A stretch of 64,000 nucleotides of DNA, from positions 62,001 through 126,000 of the forward strand of contig NZ_JAMXIA010000002.1 of assembly GCF_025457425.1 (NCBI RefSeq), written 5' to 3'. The notes below the pieces were generated by a model. That model worked only from the letters and a program-made list of their open reading frames with translations, was not told the DNA's origin and did no database searches. This document shows, piece by piece, positions 18,534-27,766 of this stretch. Position 1 is the first letter of the stretch. Each line of letters opens with the position of its first letter. Both the position numbers and the translations under genes were made by a program. Source of the stretch: Chryseobacterium foetidum. GTDB lineage: Bacteria; Bacteroidota; Bacteroidia; Flavobacteriales; Weeksellaceae.

Positions 18534-18585
18534 GGTTATAATTAGCTAAAGATATAGCTTTGATAGTCATCTCTTATAAAAATAG

Positions 18586-20049
18586 TTAATGCTTTGATTT
18601 CAGTTTTTTGATTATTTCCTGCGCATTTTTATTTTGTGGATCTAGTTTTAAGGTCTGTTCGTAATTTTTAAGTGCAAGATCATAATTTTCAAGTTCAAGA
18701 TATGTTTCTCCCAAACTGTCATAAGCATTACCGCTTGAAGGATACAGTGAAACATTTAATTTAAATAATTCCAAAGCATCTCCCAGCCTTTTTTGAGAAA
18801 TCAATTTGTACCCCCAAATATTGATTTCATTTTCCGTCAAAACGAAATTCTTATTTTTTGATTTTAATTTTTTCGCTGTTTCGCTGGCATTTTTATACCC
18901 GTTTTTGTCTAAAACCATTTTCAAGGATTTTGCTGACGGTGACATTCCAAAACCGTTGGCTTCTTTCATATCGGGAATGAACAACCCAGCCAGTTCATCT
19001 ATAAAAACATCAGGAGTTCCACCAGATAAATTGGTCAACACGATAATAGAAAGGTCATCGTTTGGATAAACAAATAATGCCGCACGTCCACCTCCAACAG
19101 GTGCGACTGCAGGATGCTCATCTCTGATGATTGTTGGCCATCCTGCTGCGTAACCATTGAGAAGTAAACTGAATCCTGCTGTTTTTCCATTGTTCAATAC
19201 ATCAGGTTTCCAAAGTGCTTCTAAACTGGATTTTTGCTTTAGTAATTCCATATTCTGCAATGCGATGATCCATTTGGCTAGTTCGTTGGCTGTGGAACTC
19301 ATTCCCGCTGCCGTTTGTAATGCCGGAGGAAAGGAGAAGAACATATTGTTGAGTTTACCTTTTGAAAACTGATAGCTGTTAGCAGCATTGGGAACCAATT
19401 CTTTCGTTGCCCCGAAACCAGATCGGATAGTCATTGGCATGCCCACTTTTTGAAGTTGCCCTTTCGTAATGAATTCCTGGAACGTCATTCCACTCAGCTT
19501 ATTAATGATCAGACCAAGCAAATAATAATTGGTCTGGTTATATCTGAATTCTTCACCAGCCTTGAAATCATTAGGCATAGCGATTACTTTTTTCCAGGAC
19601 GCATCAAAATTATCAGCGATCATTACAGCTTCCTCTTCATCCACAAGGTCAGGAATTCCGGATGTGTGAGATAACAATTGCTGAACTTTCACCAATTTCC
19701 AGTTTTCCGGAATATCAGTAAGGTATTCTGAGATAGGCGAATTCAGTTTTAATTTTCCTTCTTCTACCAATTGTAAAATAGCAACACCCACAAACGCTTT
19801 GGTAATGGAATTAATGGTAAATACAGATTTACTGCTTACAGAGATAGAATCCTGAATATTCGCCAATCCGTAATAGCCTGTTTTTATAATTTTACCTTGT
19901 CTGACGATTGCCAATTCCAATCCCGGAATTTTACGTTTCTGCATTTGATTTTGGATAAACACATCAATGCTGTCTGTCTGAGAGAAAACTGAGACAGTAC
20001 AGGAAAATAATACAATTGCAGCCAATGTCTTTTTGAAAATGAAAATCAT
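18586..20049 (-). CDS. Serine beta-lactamase-like hydrolase with C-terminal TPR, 487 aa
   Basis: The signal peptide ends at SVFSQ. The class C / penicillin-binding-protein fold is shown by the SxxK motif in FTINSITKAFVG (Ser about residue 80), the YxN motif in RYNQTNYYLLG, and a late VGGGRAALF segment where the HxG/KTG motif should be. The last ~100 residues contain TPR helices (GNAYDSLGETYLELENYDLA). Such proteins are usually periplasmic peptidases or esterases rather than true beta-lactamases. It converges with the histone H1 gene and has its own promoter at 20103-20096. Confidence 0.87.
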   Translation of the reverse strand: MIFIFKKTLAAIVLFSCTVSVFSQTDSIDVFIQNQMQKRKIPGLELAIVRQGKIIKTGYYGLANIQDSISVSSKSVFTINSITKAFVGVAILQLVEEGKLKLNSPISEYLTDIPENWKLVKVQQLLSHTSGIPDLVDEEEAVMIADNFDASWKKVIAMPNDFKAGEEFRYNQTNYYLLGLIINKLSGMTFQEFITKGQLQKVGMPMTIRSGFGATKELVPNAANSYQFSKGKLNNMFFSFPPALQTAAGMSSTANELAKWIIALQNMELLKQKSSLEALWKPDVLNNGKTAGFSLLLNGYAAGWPTIIRDEHPAVAPVGGGRAALFVYPNDDLSIIVLTNLSGGTPDVFIDELAGLFIPDMKEANGFGMSPSAKSLKMVLDKNGYKNASETAKKLKSKNKNFVLTENEINIWGYKLISQKRLGDALELFKLNVSLYPSSGNAYDSLGETYLELENYDLALKNYEQTLKLDPQNKNAQEIIKKLKSKH

Positions 20050-20095
20050 ATACAGTTTAATTTATAGATACGGTTATTACTGGATTTTAAAGCGT

Positions 20096-20103
20096 CAAAT
20101 ATA
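20096..20103 (-). promoter_or_regulatory. -7 element TATATTTG for the serine hydrolase
   Basis: An exact TAnnTTTG on the minus strand, 46 nt upstream of the ATG at 20049. Confidence 0.5.
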
Positions 20104-20320
20104 AGAATGAAAAGACATTGTTCGATAATTAAAATATTTGAATTGTTAGCCTTGTTTAGTGAATATTTTGATTATTCAAAACCATTTTATAGATGATTTA
20201 CAATTCTATTTTACACAGTTTACCATTTCTGAAGATATATCGCATCATTTTTTATTAAAGCGATCATAAGCAAATCAGATTACAACAATGTTCAATTTCC
20301 TATGAGGCTACCTGATTTTC

Positions 20321-20558
20321 TATAGCAAATTTATTCCGTTGTCACTGCGAAAAAAAATCTTTTTGGGTATCCGGGATCGGACATCCCGGAGCCTCCACAA
20401 AAATATTTCAAGCTTCCATCAATGTTCTTTCTTAATTGTTTTCAAGGTATTGATTGCAGTTTTCCTTGTGACTGCCTGAATGGTTACCTGCATAGAAAAA
20501 GTCAGACACCTCTCAAGATGCAAATGCAGTTCATTGAAATTTTGATCCTTATTAATCT
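20321..20558. repeat. Dispersed repeat DR-A, copy 3
   Basis: The third copy of the ~235 bp repeat (see 7411 and 9354), with a hairpin CCGGGAT-N5-ATCCCGG at 20371-20389. No gene is seen between it and the serine hydrolase promoter, nor in 20559-20799. Confidence 0.8.
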
Positions 20559-20799
20559 CCCTGTAAAAATCATCTTAACAGATGTAATTATAAGTCCTTT
20601 TGGAAGATATTAATACAGACACTATTTCAAAAGATACAATCAGGTATAAGAATAGAAAAGGTCAAAATTTCCTTCAATCTGCAAATTATGGAATCTACAG
20701 GTTTTTTTAATGTCAGGTACGGGAAAATCAGGTCTCCGCCTTACCCGGAGCAAATCAGATGAAATTCAATATTGTGAACGATATTAAGTTGAGCTTAAT

Positions 20800-20892
20800 G
20801 AGGCTGCAAAGATTCTGAGTATGACTTTGCTGGATCATTTTATTCTGACTTCGGATTCGCATTTCTCTTTTGCGGATGATGGGATGATTTGA
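20800..20892 (+). pseudogene. RadC (JAB-domain) C-terminal remnant
   Basis: The frame reads EAAKILSMTLLDHFILTSDS then FSFADDGMI and a stop. This is the characteristic end of RadC / UPF0758 proteins (…LLDHLIIT…YSFAD.G). The catalytic HxHP region upstream is absent, so only the tail remains. RadC-like genes often accompany DUF3945 genes on Bacteroidota mobile elements, which fits the decayed DUF3945 copy just downstream. A further short protein-like frame lies at about 21000-21090 (SFAGQIARYVCLQDTEVLDK) and is unassigned. Confidence 0.65.
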
Positions 20893-21188
20893 TAGCGGAC
20901 TTAAAGAATTTAGCTTCCTCGCATTTTTCTTCTTCCGAAAGATGAACTTGATGTGCAGGGGTTTGTTTTCCTAAAATGAATTCTTGGGACAGTGTCCGCA
21001 AAATCATGGAGATTTCGGTTGAAGTCTTTTGCTGGACAGATAGCCCGATATGTTTGTCTACAAGACACGGAGGTATTAGATAAGGTTTGAAATTTAGATT
21101 TAGTGTTTTGGATTAAGAATTTTGCATTTAGGGTTTTCAGTAGGGTACAGTTGTAAGTAAGGTAATATTAATTATATAAACAATCATT

Positions 21189-22465
21189 ATGAAAGATTCA
21201 GGGAAATAGACAGTACATTCAGAAGTCAGTAGTTTATTGGTGCTTCATCACAGTACCAATTCCGTTGGAATTGTACAGTCGGTTAATCCATTCGGAAATC
21301 TCGTAGATGTTAAACCCAATGAAGAAAAGGCGGATACGATGATCCGAATTGATTCTTCGGCAGGCTCTTTTATGGACTTTTATTCAGATTTTTACAATCA
21401 GCTTAAAAATCCTGCGGAGTATTCGTTTTTTAAAGTTAGGAAATATGAGGCGCAGGAAACAGCAATAGGTGTACAGGAATTTATTGACTGTTCATCGGAG
21501 TTATAAAGACAGGATTTAAAGAAGTTTGAAGTTTCTATTGATGCGGTTAATGCTGTCAGAAACAGTAAGCATATTGACATCGAGGCTTCTGCAGTAGAGA
21601 ATGGTTTTGAAGGTTCTTCTTTTAGCAGCTATAATTCTAAATATCGCTTTCAGATTGAAGATGTTCCGTGGGAATCATTGGCTGAGATTGATATTGACCG
21701 TGAGAAGCTGGAAAGTATGGGAGCGTTGGAATCTTTGCTGAAAGGATATAAAACGCCGATGTTGATTTCTATTCCGCTGAGTGATGGATATTAATTGAGT
21801 ATGGTCGATGTACGGTTGCAGTTAAAGTCGGATGACCGTGGGGAAGTGGCTGTCCGTATTCACAGGGTTCGTGAGAAACCTGATCTTAGGGAGAAGTTTA
21901 TTGGGCATGAGTTTACGGAAGAGGATGAGTTGAACTTGTTGAAGTCAGGGAATATGGGAAGGGTAGTGGGTCTTGTTGATCCGTGGACAGATGAAGTGTT
22001 TCCTTCGTTGATCAGTAGGGACAGGCTGACCAATGAGTTGATTCCTTTAAGAATGGATTTTGTCAGAATTCCAGTGATTTGTGGGGTGACTTTGAATCTG
22101 GAACAGGTGAAGATTCTTTGTGAGGGCAAGCCTTTGTTTATTGAAAATATGTTGTCGAAGAAGGGATGTCTTTTTTCTGCAACGGTGCAGTTTAATACGG
22201 ATAAGCAGTGGATTGAGTTTTATTTAAGAAGAATTTGAAGGGTTTTGATGGTAGAGATGTACGGAAGGATTTTGAGAGAGAAGTACCTACTGTTTTTAGA
22301 GGGAAGTATCTTCGTAAGTGGCAGATGGATAAGTTGAGAGCAGGGGAGATGGCCTATATTAGTGGGTTGGTGGATAAGAATGGTAAGAAGTATCAGGGAT
22401 ATGTGAGTTTTGATTGGAGAACGGGGAAGATTGAGTTTTCGTTTAAGAATCCGCACAACAAATAG
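21189..22465 (+). pseudogene. DUF4099/DUF3945 protein gene, copy 3, decayed
   Basis: A single frame from the ATG at 21189 is interrupted by TAG at 21207, TAA at 21504 and TAA at 21792. Near 22220-22236 a frameshift moves the rest into another frame ending at 22465. Translated through, it keeps the whole family order: SSLLVLHHSTNSVGIVQSVN, YSFFKVRKYEAQE, VPWESLAEIDIDREKLESM and GVTLNLEQVKILCEGKPLF. It closes with MDKLRAGEMAYISGLVDKNG. It is much more diverged from copies 1 and 2 than they are from each other. The TAA at 21504 falls at the same place in the protein as the nonsense codon of copy 1. Confidence 0.85.
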
Positions 22466-22530
22466 GGGAAGTGGTATAATTTATTTGGTCGTTTGGAAGA
22501 AGATAGTAAGTAAATTTTAATTTATTTTTT

Positions 22531-22573
22531 AGCAACCTGCGAGGTCAATTAACTTTGCAGGTTGCTTTTTTTA
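22531..22573 (+). terminator. Strong Rho-independent terminator
   Basis: A 10-bp perfect stem AGCAACCTGC / GCAGGTTGCT is followed by seven Ts, about 65 nt after copy 3 of the DUF3945 gene. Positions 22574-22852 contain no supportable gene. Confidence 0.85.
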
Positions 22574-22852
22574 AGGCTTAAAAAAAGGAGGTGGCTAGTG
22601 AAAATCTGGCGGCAAAAATATAATTCCTCCCTGTGTTTGAAAACGCATTTTTGCAGAATTTGGAGCAACCCCATTTCAAAAACATTGCCCTGCTGTGCAT
22701 CACTATGTTTTGAAAAAAAGTTGCAGACTTTTAAAATTCAAAATTTTCTATTGTGAACTTTTTATAACTAAAATCAGTTGACCGTCAGATAGCTGAAAAC
22801 AATTATTATATTTTCTTCTTTAAATTTTATCTCCTTTTCAATAATTGATAGT

Positions 22853-23977
22853 TTAAATTGATTTACATGAAATTTTATATTCCTGAAATGCTTCTCCAAA
22901 CTCTTTGGTAAATTCAAAATTGCTCATTTGATATTCTTCATTCATCCCAGTTGATGTAGATAAATATATTCTGCCATATTGTACTACGGGGATCTGATAA
23001 TTATTTTTAAACCTCTTATCGGGGGTGCCATTTTTGTTAACCTTTGCCCATGTTTTTCTGACAATTTTAGAGTCTCCCGGGACAGCTGATGTTTCAGTGA
23101 AGTTTACAGAGGTAATGCTCAGATTAAGCTCATCGATTCCAATGATTGCAAAGTTTTGATTACTGGTATACATTAGTACAAAAGTAGGGTAGAAGTAGAG
23201 ATCAGCTCCATTTATATTTTGGAAATATAGTGCTTCATAATTAGATTTAATAATAGGAAGCGTTTTTAATCCTAATTTAACTTCTCTTCTGTTTACCAAT
23301 GTGCTGGCGTTAGATCTTGCAACTACGCGATCTTGATAATGAGCACCGGTAATATCCCAAATACGATGGGATGTACTTAAGTTTTTAAAGGCATAATATA
23401 AACGTTCATACTTCTTTTTTGTCGGATCATCAAATTGAATATCAATACTAATTGCCGAGTTATCAATCACAATTTGTGTTTCAATGATCACCTCTTTTTG
23501 AGCAGTAATATCTCGATCGATTGCCTGAACAACCTTTTTATTTACAAAGCCGTAAATCAAAATATAACTTACTATTTTCTTTGTTTTAGAAAAAGTTAAT
23601 GCTTTTTTTATTTTCTTTAAATCTGCCTCTAATTCGATTTTTTGCCGTTGTGCTACTAAGATCGATTCTTTAATTCCTGACATATCCTGAGAGGTAATTT
23701 CGTGTATATCTGCACTAAATATATTATCAGGAAAAGTTTGATTATAATCAGGTACAGGAAGCGGATAAGATTGTGGATGTTGTGATCTTTGTGATGGATT
23801 GCCTGTAATTTTATAAGAATTTGAGAATCCAAAAACGCTCGTATTTAATCTGGTTCCCGAAGAACTGAAATTTAAACTAGCTCCTTTTACTCCTATGCTG
23901 GTTGAGATGCCTCTTTTGCTGAAATTTAGATGTACGCCCGGTACAATTTTGATTCTTTTTCTGTAAGACCAAGCCAT
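22853..23977 (-). CDS. DUF4236 domain protein, 374 aa
   Basis: The N terminus MAWSYRKRIKIVPGVHLNFS…RGISTSIGVKGASLNF is the DUF4236 signature, a short beta-rich domain present in many bacterial proteins of unknown function. A basic coiled-coil-like stretch follows (about 100-150), then a C-terminal region with strands containing KLGLKTLPIIKSNYEALYFQ. There is a possible amphipathic segment but no classical signal peptide. It is the third gene of the operon starting at 27066 and lies 45 nt after the lipoprotein gene. It is thus under the palindromic operator at 27130-27145. Confidence 0.85.
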   Translation of the reverse strand: MAWSYRKRIKIVPGVHLNFSKRGISTSIGVKGASLNFSSSGTRLNTSVFGFSNSYKITGNPSQRSQHPQSYPLPVPDYNQTFPDNIFSADIHEITSQDMSGIKESILVAQRQKIELEADLKKIKKALTFSKTKKIVSYILIYGFVNKKVVQAIDRDITAQKEVIIETQIVIDNSAISIDIQFDDPTKKKYERLYYAFKNLSTSHRIWDITGAHYQDRVVARSNASTLVNRREVKLGLKTLPIIKSNYEALYFQNINGADLYFYPTFVLMYTSNQNFAIIGIDELNLSITSVNFTETSAVPGDSKIVRKTWAKVNKNGTPDKRFKNNYQIPVVQYGRIYLSTSTGMNEEYQMSNFEFTKEFGEAFQEYKISCKSI

Positions 23978-24022
23978 GATGTTAAGTTTTTTTGATGTTA
24001 TGGTAATAAGTTGATAAAAGTT

Positions 24023-24985
24023 TTATTTGCTTTCTATGAAGTTTTTTACGATAGTATAAACATCCTTTTTGTTTGATAATGCCGCATGTATTTGTACATG
24101 GTCTGCTCCGGATTTGGTAAGCCAATCTGTCCAGATAATCTTTAAAATTTCAAGGTCGGTCGGATGAAATCTCGCAACACCATTTACATCCAAAGATCTG
24201 TCAGTAACTTCTAAAACCAAAACATCTGTGTTATTCAGATTAGTGTTTATTTTTTTAACCAGAAATTGAGGATTTGACAGAATGAATTTTTTCAAGTCAT
24301 TGGATTTACTTTTCTGAAATTCAGTTCTTACTTTTCTAATTATATCCTGATTAAGTTGATAGCCAGCTGTTTTATTTATTGTTTCAATATAACCATCCGT
24401 CAACAAAACTACCTTGTTTTTCGTTTTAGAGATAATTCCATTATTTTTCGAAACTTTTACTGTATCAATCTGGCTTGATAGGGAGGAGTGAATAGTCTCA
24501 TTAAAGTAATTCCAGACATCTGATCCTGAACTCTGAATTAAAGCATAGGAATATATCCTGGCTGTTTCTTTTTTTAACTTTGATATATCTGATCTCAAGT
24601 AATTTCTTTTGTAATCAGAGGCCGGCTTAAGCTTACTTTTAAATTTTAAAAAACTGATTTCAAAATTGGAATTAGTGAATGTTTTCTCATTTAAAATGCC
24701 CCGGTTAATAAAGTCAACTTTATAAATGTCCAATTGATTAAGACTTCGATTACCCACTTTCAAAAATTGTGGAATACTATCTAAAATTGTATTTATAATT
24801 AGTGTGTCAGCAATGGGTTTAGGATGAATAGATTGATTAATTCTATTCGATAAATCAGGTACTATGAGCACGTTGTAATTACTTTTGCTAGAGTAAGCAA
24901 TTTCTTTTTTTGAATTGCATTCCTTTTCTTTGCAGGAAATAAAAAGAATAAGAAATACAATAAGTGAGGAGTATAATGCTTTCAT
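24023..24985 (-). CDS. Lipoprotein with VWA-like core, 320 aa
   Basis: A lipobox is visible (LIVFLILFISC, Cys 18), so the protein is expected to be membrane-anchored. The region YNVLIVPDLSNRINQSIHPK resembles the first strand and D-x-S-x-(S/N) metal site of von Willebrand A folds. A second conserved stretch, NKVVLLTDGYIETINK, fits the LLTDG strand of such domains, and ATDR-like EVTDRSLDVNG follows. The stop is 11 nt before the gap to the PLD gene stop, showing tight operon packing. It may be a surface sensor or scaffold partner of the PLD-like membrane protein. The exact role is unknown. Confidence 0.7.
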   Translation of the reverse strand: MKALYSSLIVFLILFISCKEKECNSKKEIAYSSKSNYNVLIVPDLSNRINQSIHPKPIADTLIINTILDSIPQFLKVGNRSLNQLDIYKVDFINRGILNEKTFTNSNFEISFLKFKSKLKPASDYKRNYLRSDISKLKKETARIYSYALIQSSGSDVWNYFNETIHSSLSSQIDTVKVSKNNGIISKTKNKVVLLTDGYIETINKTAGYQLNQDIIRKVRTEFQKSKSNDLKKFILSNPQFLVKKINTNLNNTDVLVLEVTDRSLDVNGVARFHPTDLEILKIIWTDWLTKSGADHVQIHAALSNKKDVYTIVKNFIESK

Positions 24986-24996
24986 GTTTTGTTTGA

Positions 24997-27066
24997 TTAG
25001 TTTTGTGCAAAATCGGTAGTTAAATTTTTGTGAAGGCTAATACTACTCAACCAGTTTTCACATTCGTTGATCGCTTCAGATGTCTTGATTTCTGCTTTTT
25101 TTACAGCAAATAGTTCATACAGGTATTTACTCCAGCCTTCCATGAAAATATTAATTCTGTTTTCCATTTCGGCCTTGGAAACCGGAAGCTTATCATTGTC
25201 AACCTGGCTTTTATAAATCTGAGAAAGGTTTTCAACTTTTTCTCTGAAGGATAAAAAAGCATTTCTTAATGAACCAATTTTTCTGTTACACTCTAATGGT
25301 AAATTCTGGACTAATTTTTCATACTCTTTTTTATCTCTGTCCATCGCTAAAATCTCTATGTTTAATACATCATTTGTTTTTTTAACTGCCATTATTTCAT
25401 TTTCAAATTCAGCTATTTCCGCTTCATAATTTACAATAGAAAATTTTACTTTTTGTTGCTGATGGGTCGTGCTTCGCTCGTGAAGCATAGAATAGATTTT
25501 GTTTACAATTAATTTTAAAAGATAAATCCCTAAAGTCCCAAGAATAAATACAAGCCAAAAATTTTCTGATAAAATTAATTCAGAGAACAACATTTTACGG
25601 TCAGACTGATTAGTGAGATAATTGATGTCATCAATATTTCGTGCTACTTTGTATGCCATAAATCCATCAACAATAATAATTAAAGGAATGCCGATATAAG
25701 ATTCAATATTCGATTTATTATTCATTGGACTATCTACTGAATTTTGATCTTTGGAATTTTTAAAAAATAGATTAATCATTCCCAGAGCAATGGGAATAAA
25801 AACAAATAAAAACAAAAATAATATTGCGCCAAATCCTTTGGAAGAAGCTTTAGTAAATGCATTAGGGTCAAAAACTTCTGTTGATGTTGGCAGTCCTCCG
25901 CTCTCAAGGATAGCCATTGTATCTTCCTTCGAAAAAATAAATATATAAGCTACAGATGAATAAAATACAAATACGTATGCAAGTATTGCCGTACATAAAA
26001 TTCCCAGTACAGACATTAAAAAAACGTCCAGTGGAGGTTTTACAATGTCCGTTCTTAGATCAATGATTTTTTTTCTTACAAAGTCTATTTTATTTTGAAA
26101 AAAAGGAATTTGAGTATCAGTATTGGATTTTATTATAAATCTTTTCTCATCGGTAGACTTTTCCAAAATATTGATCACATCCTGTGCATTTTTAGTTTCA
26201 GCATTAAGATTTGATGTAAGGCTCTCAATCTCGTTTTCAGTTCTGATTTCTACATTTCCGATACTTAATTTTTGCTGTTCCTCTATTTTTGTTTTAAGTC
26301 GGGTCTTCTTTTCTTCAATGACCTCGATATCGTTGATGAAATTCGAATATAAACTGTCTAGAGCTTGTGGTAAAATCTGATGATCTCCCTGATTTTCATG
26401 CGCTCTCTGATATGCATTAGCTTTAAGAAGGTTTTTATCAAAAGATCCTACTTCAGTGGCAATAATACTTGTTAAAACATCCTGAAAATCCTTTAATGAC
26501 TTTTCCTGAAAACTCAACTCTTCTTTTTTTGAAAATGTAGGTTTTTCATAAGAGTCATTTAACATTTCTTTCCATTCTGATTGTTCCTCTTTTTCAATAT
26601 CCTCCAAACTTATTCCACTGTTAATTTTCTCAATTCTGTTTTCTATCTTAAAGAAAGTGGTCACCAATTCATCGACTGTTTTAGGGAAAGTAGTTACCAA
26701 CACCTGTTCATGGTTGTTTTTTGCATTGTTTGACCAATTGTATGATCCGGAGATTGCAAGTTGTCTGTCGATGATACAGAATTTGAGATGCATCATACCG
26801 TAACCTATATTTTTAATACGGTTAAACTTTACGCCCATCATCCTTAGTGCTTCAAAATCCAGCTTTTCGTTATCAGGCTGATCTGAAATGATTAAGGAAA
26901 TTTTCACGTTTTCAGCAGCCTTTTTTTCAAGGATATGAAAAAGTTCAGGATTGGTAAACCAGGCCATTGCTACCAGTATTTCTGATTGAGCATTTAGAAG
27001 TTCAGTTTTTATTCTCAATAGAATTTCATCTGCATCTGATAAGGAATCTTGTACAATTGTTGTCAT
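24997..27066 (-). CDS. Phospholipase-D-like membrane protein, 689 aa
   Basis: One HKD motif is present: H93, K95 and D100 in MMHLKFCIIDRQLAISGSYN, followed by NWSNN. This is the single-motif PLD superfamily form that acts as a homodimer in nucleases such as Nuc/BfiI and in some phospholipases. Residues 190-320 are strongly coiled-coil. Hydrophobic helices occur around 355-375, 410-435 and 500-515, and a second coiled coil lies at 530-640. The PLD domain has no export signal, so it is probably cytoplasmic and tethered to the inner membrane. It is the first gene of an operon with the lipoprotein and DUF4236 genes, driven by the operator promoter at 27101-27145. Cleavage of nucleic acid or lipid upon stress is an inference. 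Confidence 0.85.
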   Translation of the reverse strand: MTTIVQDSLSDADEILLRIKTELLNAQSEILVAMAWFTNPELFHILEKKAAENVKISLIISDQPDNEKLDFEALRMMGVKFNRIKNIGYGMMHLKFCIIDRQLAISGSYNWSNNAKNNHEQVLVTTFPKTVDELVTTFFKIENRIEKINSGISLEDIEKEEQSEWKEMLNDSYEKPTFSKKEELSFQEKSLKDFQDVLTSIIATEVGSFDKNLLKANAYQRAHENQGDHQILPQALDSLYSNFINDIEVIEEKKTRLKTKIEEQQKLSIGNVEIRTENEIESLTSNLNAETKNAQDVINILEKSTDEKRFIIKSNTDTQIPFFQNKIDFVRKKIIDLRTDIVKPPLDVFLMSVLGILCTAILAYVFVFYSSVAYIFIFSKEDTMAILESGGLPTSTEVFDPNAFTKASSKGFGAILFLFLFVFIPIALGMINLFFKNSKDQNSVDSPMNNKSNIESYIGIPLIIIVDGFMAYKVARNIDDINYLTNQSDRKMLFSELILSENFWLVFILGTLGIYLLKLIVNKIYSMLHERSTTHQQQKVKFSIVNYEAEIAEFENEIMAVKKTNDVLNIEILAMDRDKKEYEKLVQNLPLECNRKIGSLRNAFLSFREKVENLSQIYKSQVDNDKLPVSKAEMENRINIFMEGWSKYLYELFAVKKAEIKTSEAINECENWLSSISLHKNLTTDFAQN

Positions 27067-27100
27067 GGAATTTAATTTTGAGGTGCTTTATTTATGTTTT

Positions 27101-27108
27101 CAAAATTA
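27101..27108 (-). promoter_or_regulatory. -7 element TAATTTTG of the PLD operon
   Basis: An exact TAnnTTTG; exactly 25 nt separate its TTTG from the palindrome at 27130-27145. Confidence 0.75.
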
Positions 27109-27129
27109 ATGAGAAAGACTGCCTGTAAA

Positions 27130-27145
27130 TTATGGTTTACCATAA
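27130..27145 (-). promoter_or_regulatory. Regulon operator site A: TTATGG-TTTA-CCATAA
   Basis: A perfect palindrome that extends by two more bases on each side. It sits where the -33 element would be, centred about 41.5 nt upstream of the probable transcription start of the PLD operon. The same site and spacing recur at five other promoters between 27.7 and 37.8 kb. Confidence 0.8.
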
Positions 27146-27187
27146 TTGGAGATGAATGGTAAAAAATATTTGACTTTGGATGGATGC

Positions 27188-27222
27188 AAAAAAAAATCAG
27201 CCCCTAACCTGAGGACTGATTT
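27188..27222 (-). terminator. Terminator of the small Cys-rich protein unit
   Basis: On the minus strand AAATCAG pairs with CTGATTT around an inner CC/GG, followed by a run of Ts. It lies directly after the stop codon at 27231. Confidence 0.7.
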
Positions 27223-27230
27223 CAAATAAT

Positions 27231-27512
27231 TTAATTGCAACCTGAGCAATACGAACGGTCTACGTATTCTTTACTGTTTCCTGAGTAATAAAAGCATCCG
27301 CCACGGGGACCTACATTAAGAGTGTATCCATTGTAGGTACATCCTTTGGAAGCTGTTTTTTTAGCAGTATTTTTACGGCTTTTAGATTTTTTTTTCTTCT
27401 GTTGAAGGTTAGTAAGTTCTGAAGTTGTCGTTTTGGATATTTCTGCTGCGTAGCTTAATACAGGTAGTAAAAGGCCTAAACTTAGCAGAGTGCTGAAAAT
27501 CAATTTTTTCAT
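27231..27512 (-). CDS. Small secreted Cys/Gly-rich protein, 93 aa
   Basis: Starting at the ATG at 27512 the protein has a classic signal peptide (MKKLIFSTLLSLGLLLPVLSYA). A very basic Lys-rich linker (QQKKKKSKSRKNTAKKTASK) follows, then a compact C-terminal domain with the pattern C-x-YNGY-x7-GPRGGCFYY and a paired Cys tail (SYCSGC). A longer frame upstream of 27512 overlaps the preceding gene and lacks a signal, so it is rejected. The GPRGG-type tail resembles small PBCV-type basic adaptor domains. It follows the 68-aa protein by 17 nt and shares its operator promoter. Function unknown. Confidence 0.7.
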   Translation of the reverse strand: MKKLIFSTLLSLGLLLPVLSYAAEISKTTTSELTNLQQKKKKSKSRKNTAKKTASKGCTYNGYTLNVGPRGGCFYYSGNSKEYVDRSYCSGCN

Positions 27513-27529
27513 ATAGAATTTTTTACAGA

Positions 27530-27736
27530 TTATTTTGTATGACAGGTTGGACAGCATGTTTTACAACCATTTGACTGCCTGTAATATTTTTTGGCTTCTC
27601 TAACTGCACTGTCACATGTGGAAAATTCTCCTAAATACTGTTGATTGCCTGGCGAAAGAAGATAAGTGCAATTTTGTTGATGAACTTCGTGATCTCCATT
27701 GCTTTGAGCATTTTTGTTTACGTAATACTTTTTCAT
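27530..27736 (-). CDS. Conserved small Cys-rich protein, 68 aa
   Basis: The sequence MKKYYVNKNAQSNGDHEVHQ…CTYL…YLGEFSTCDSAVREAKKYY…CCPTCHTK belongs to a widespread small bacterial family of unknown function. Its conserved parts are the YVN-NAQ-NGDHEVH start, a central Cys and a final CxxCC-type cluster that could bind a metal. The length is normal for the family. It is the first gene of a two-gene unit and has operator B and a perfect -7 element upstream, so it belongs to the regulon. Confidence 0.8.
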   Translation of the reverse strand: MKKYYVNKNAQSNGDHEVHQQNCTYLLSPGNQQYLGEFSTCDSAVREAKKYYRQSNGCKTCCPTCHTK

Positions 27737-27766
27737 AAAATTTTAATTTTTTAATGATTAACATTT

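Noticed and set aside
18586..20049. True class C beta-lactamase
   Set aside because: The KTG-type motif is not clearly present and the C-terminal TPR region is untypical, so resistance cannot be claimed.
22562..22756. 64-codon plus-strand frame after the terminator of the third DUF3945 copy
   Set aside because: It starts inside the terminator T run and the composition (Lys, Cys, Phe, Leu) looks like translated AT-rich spacer.
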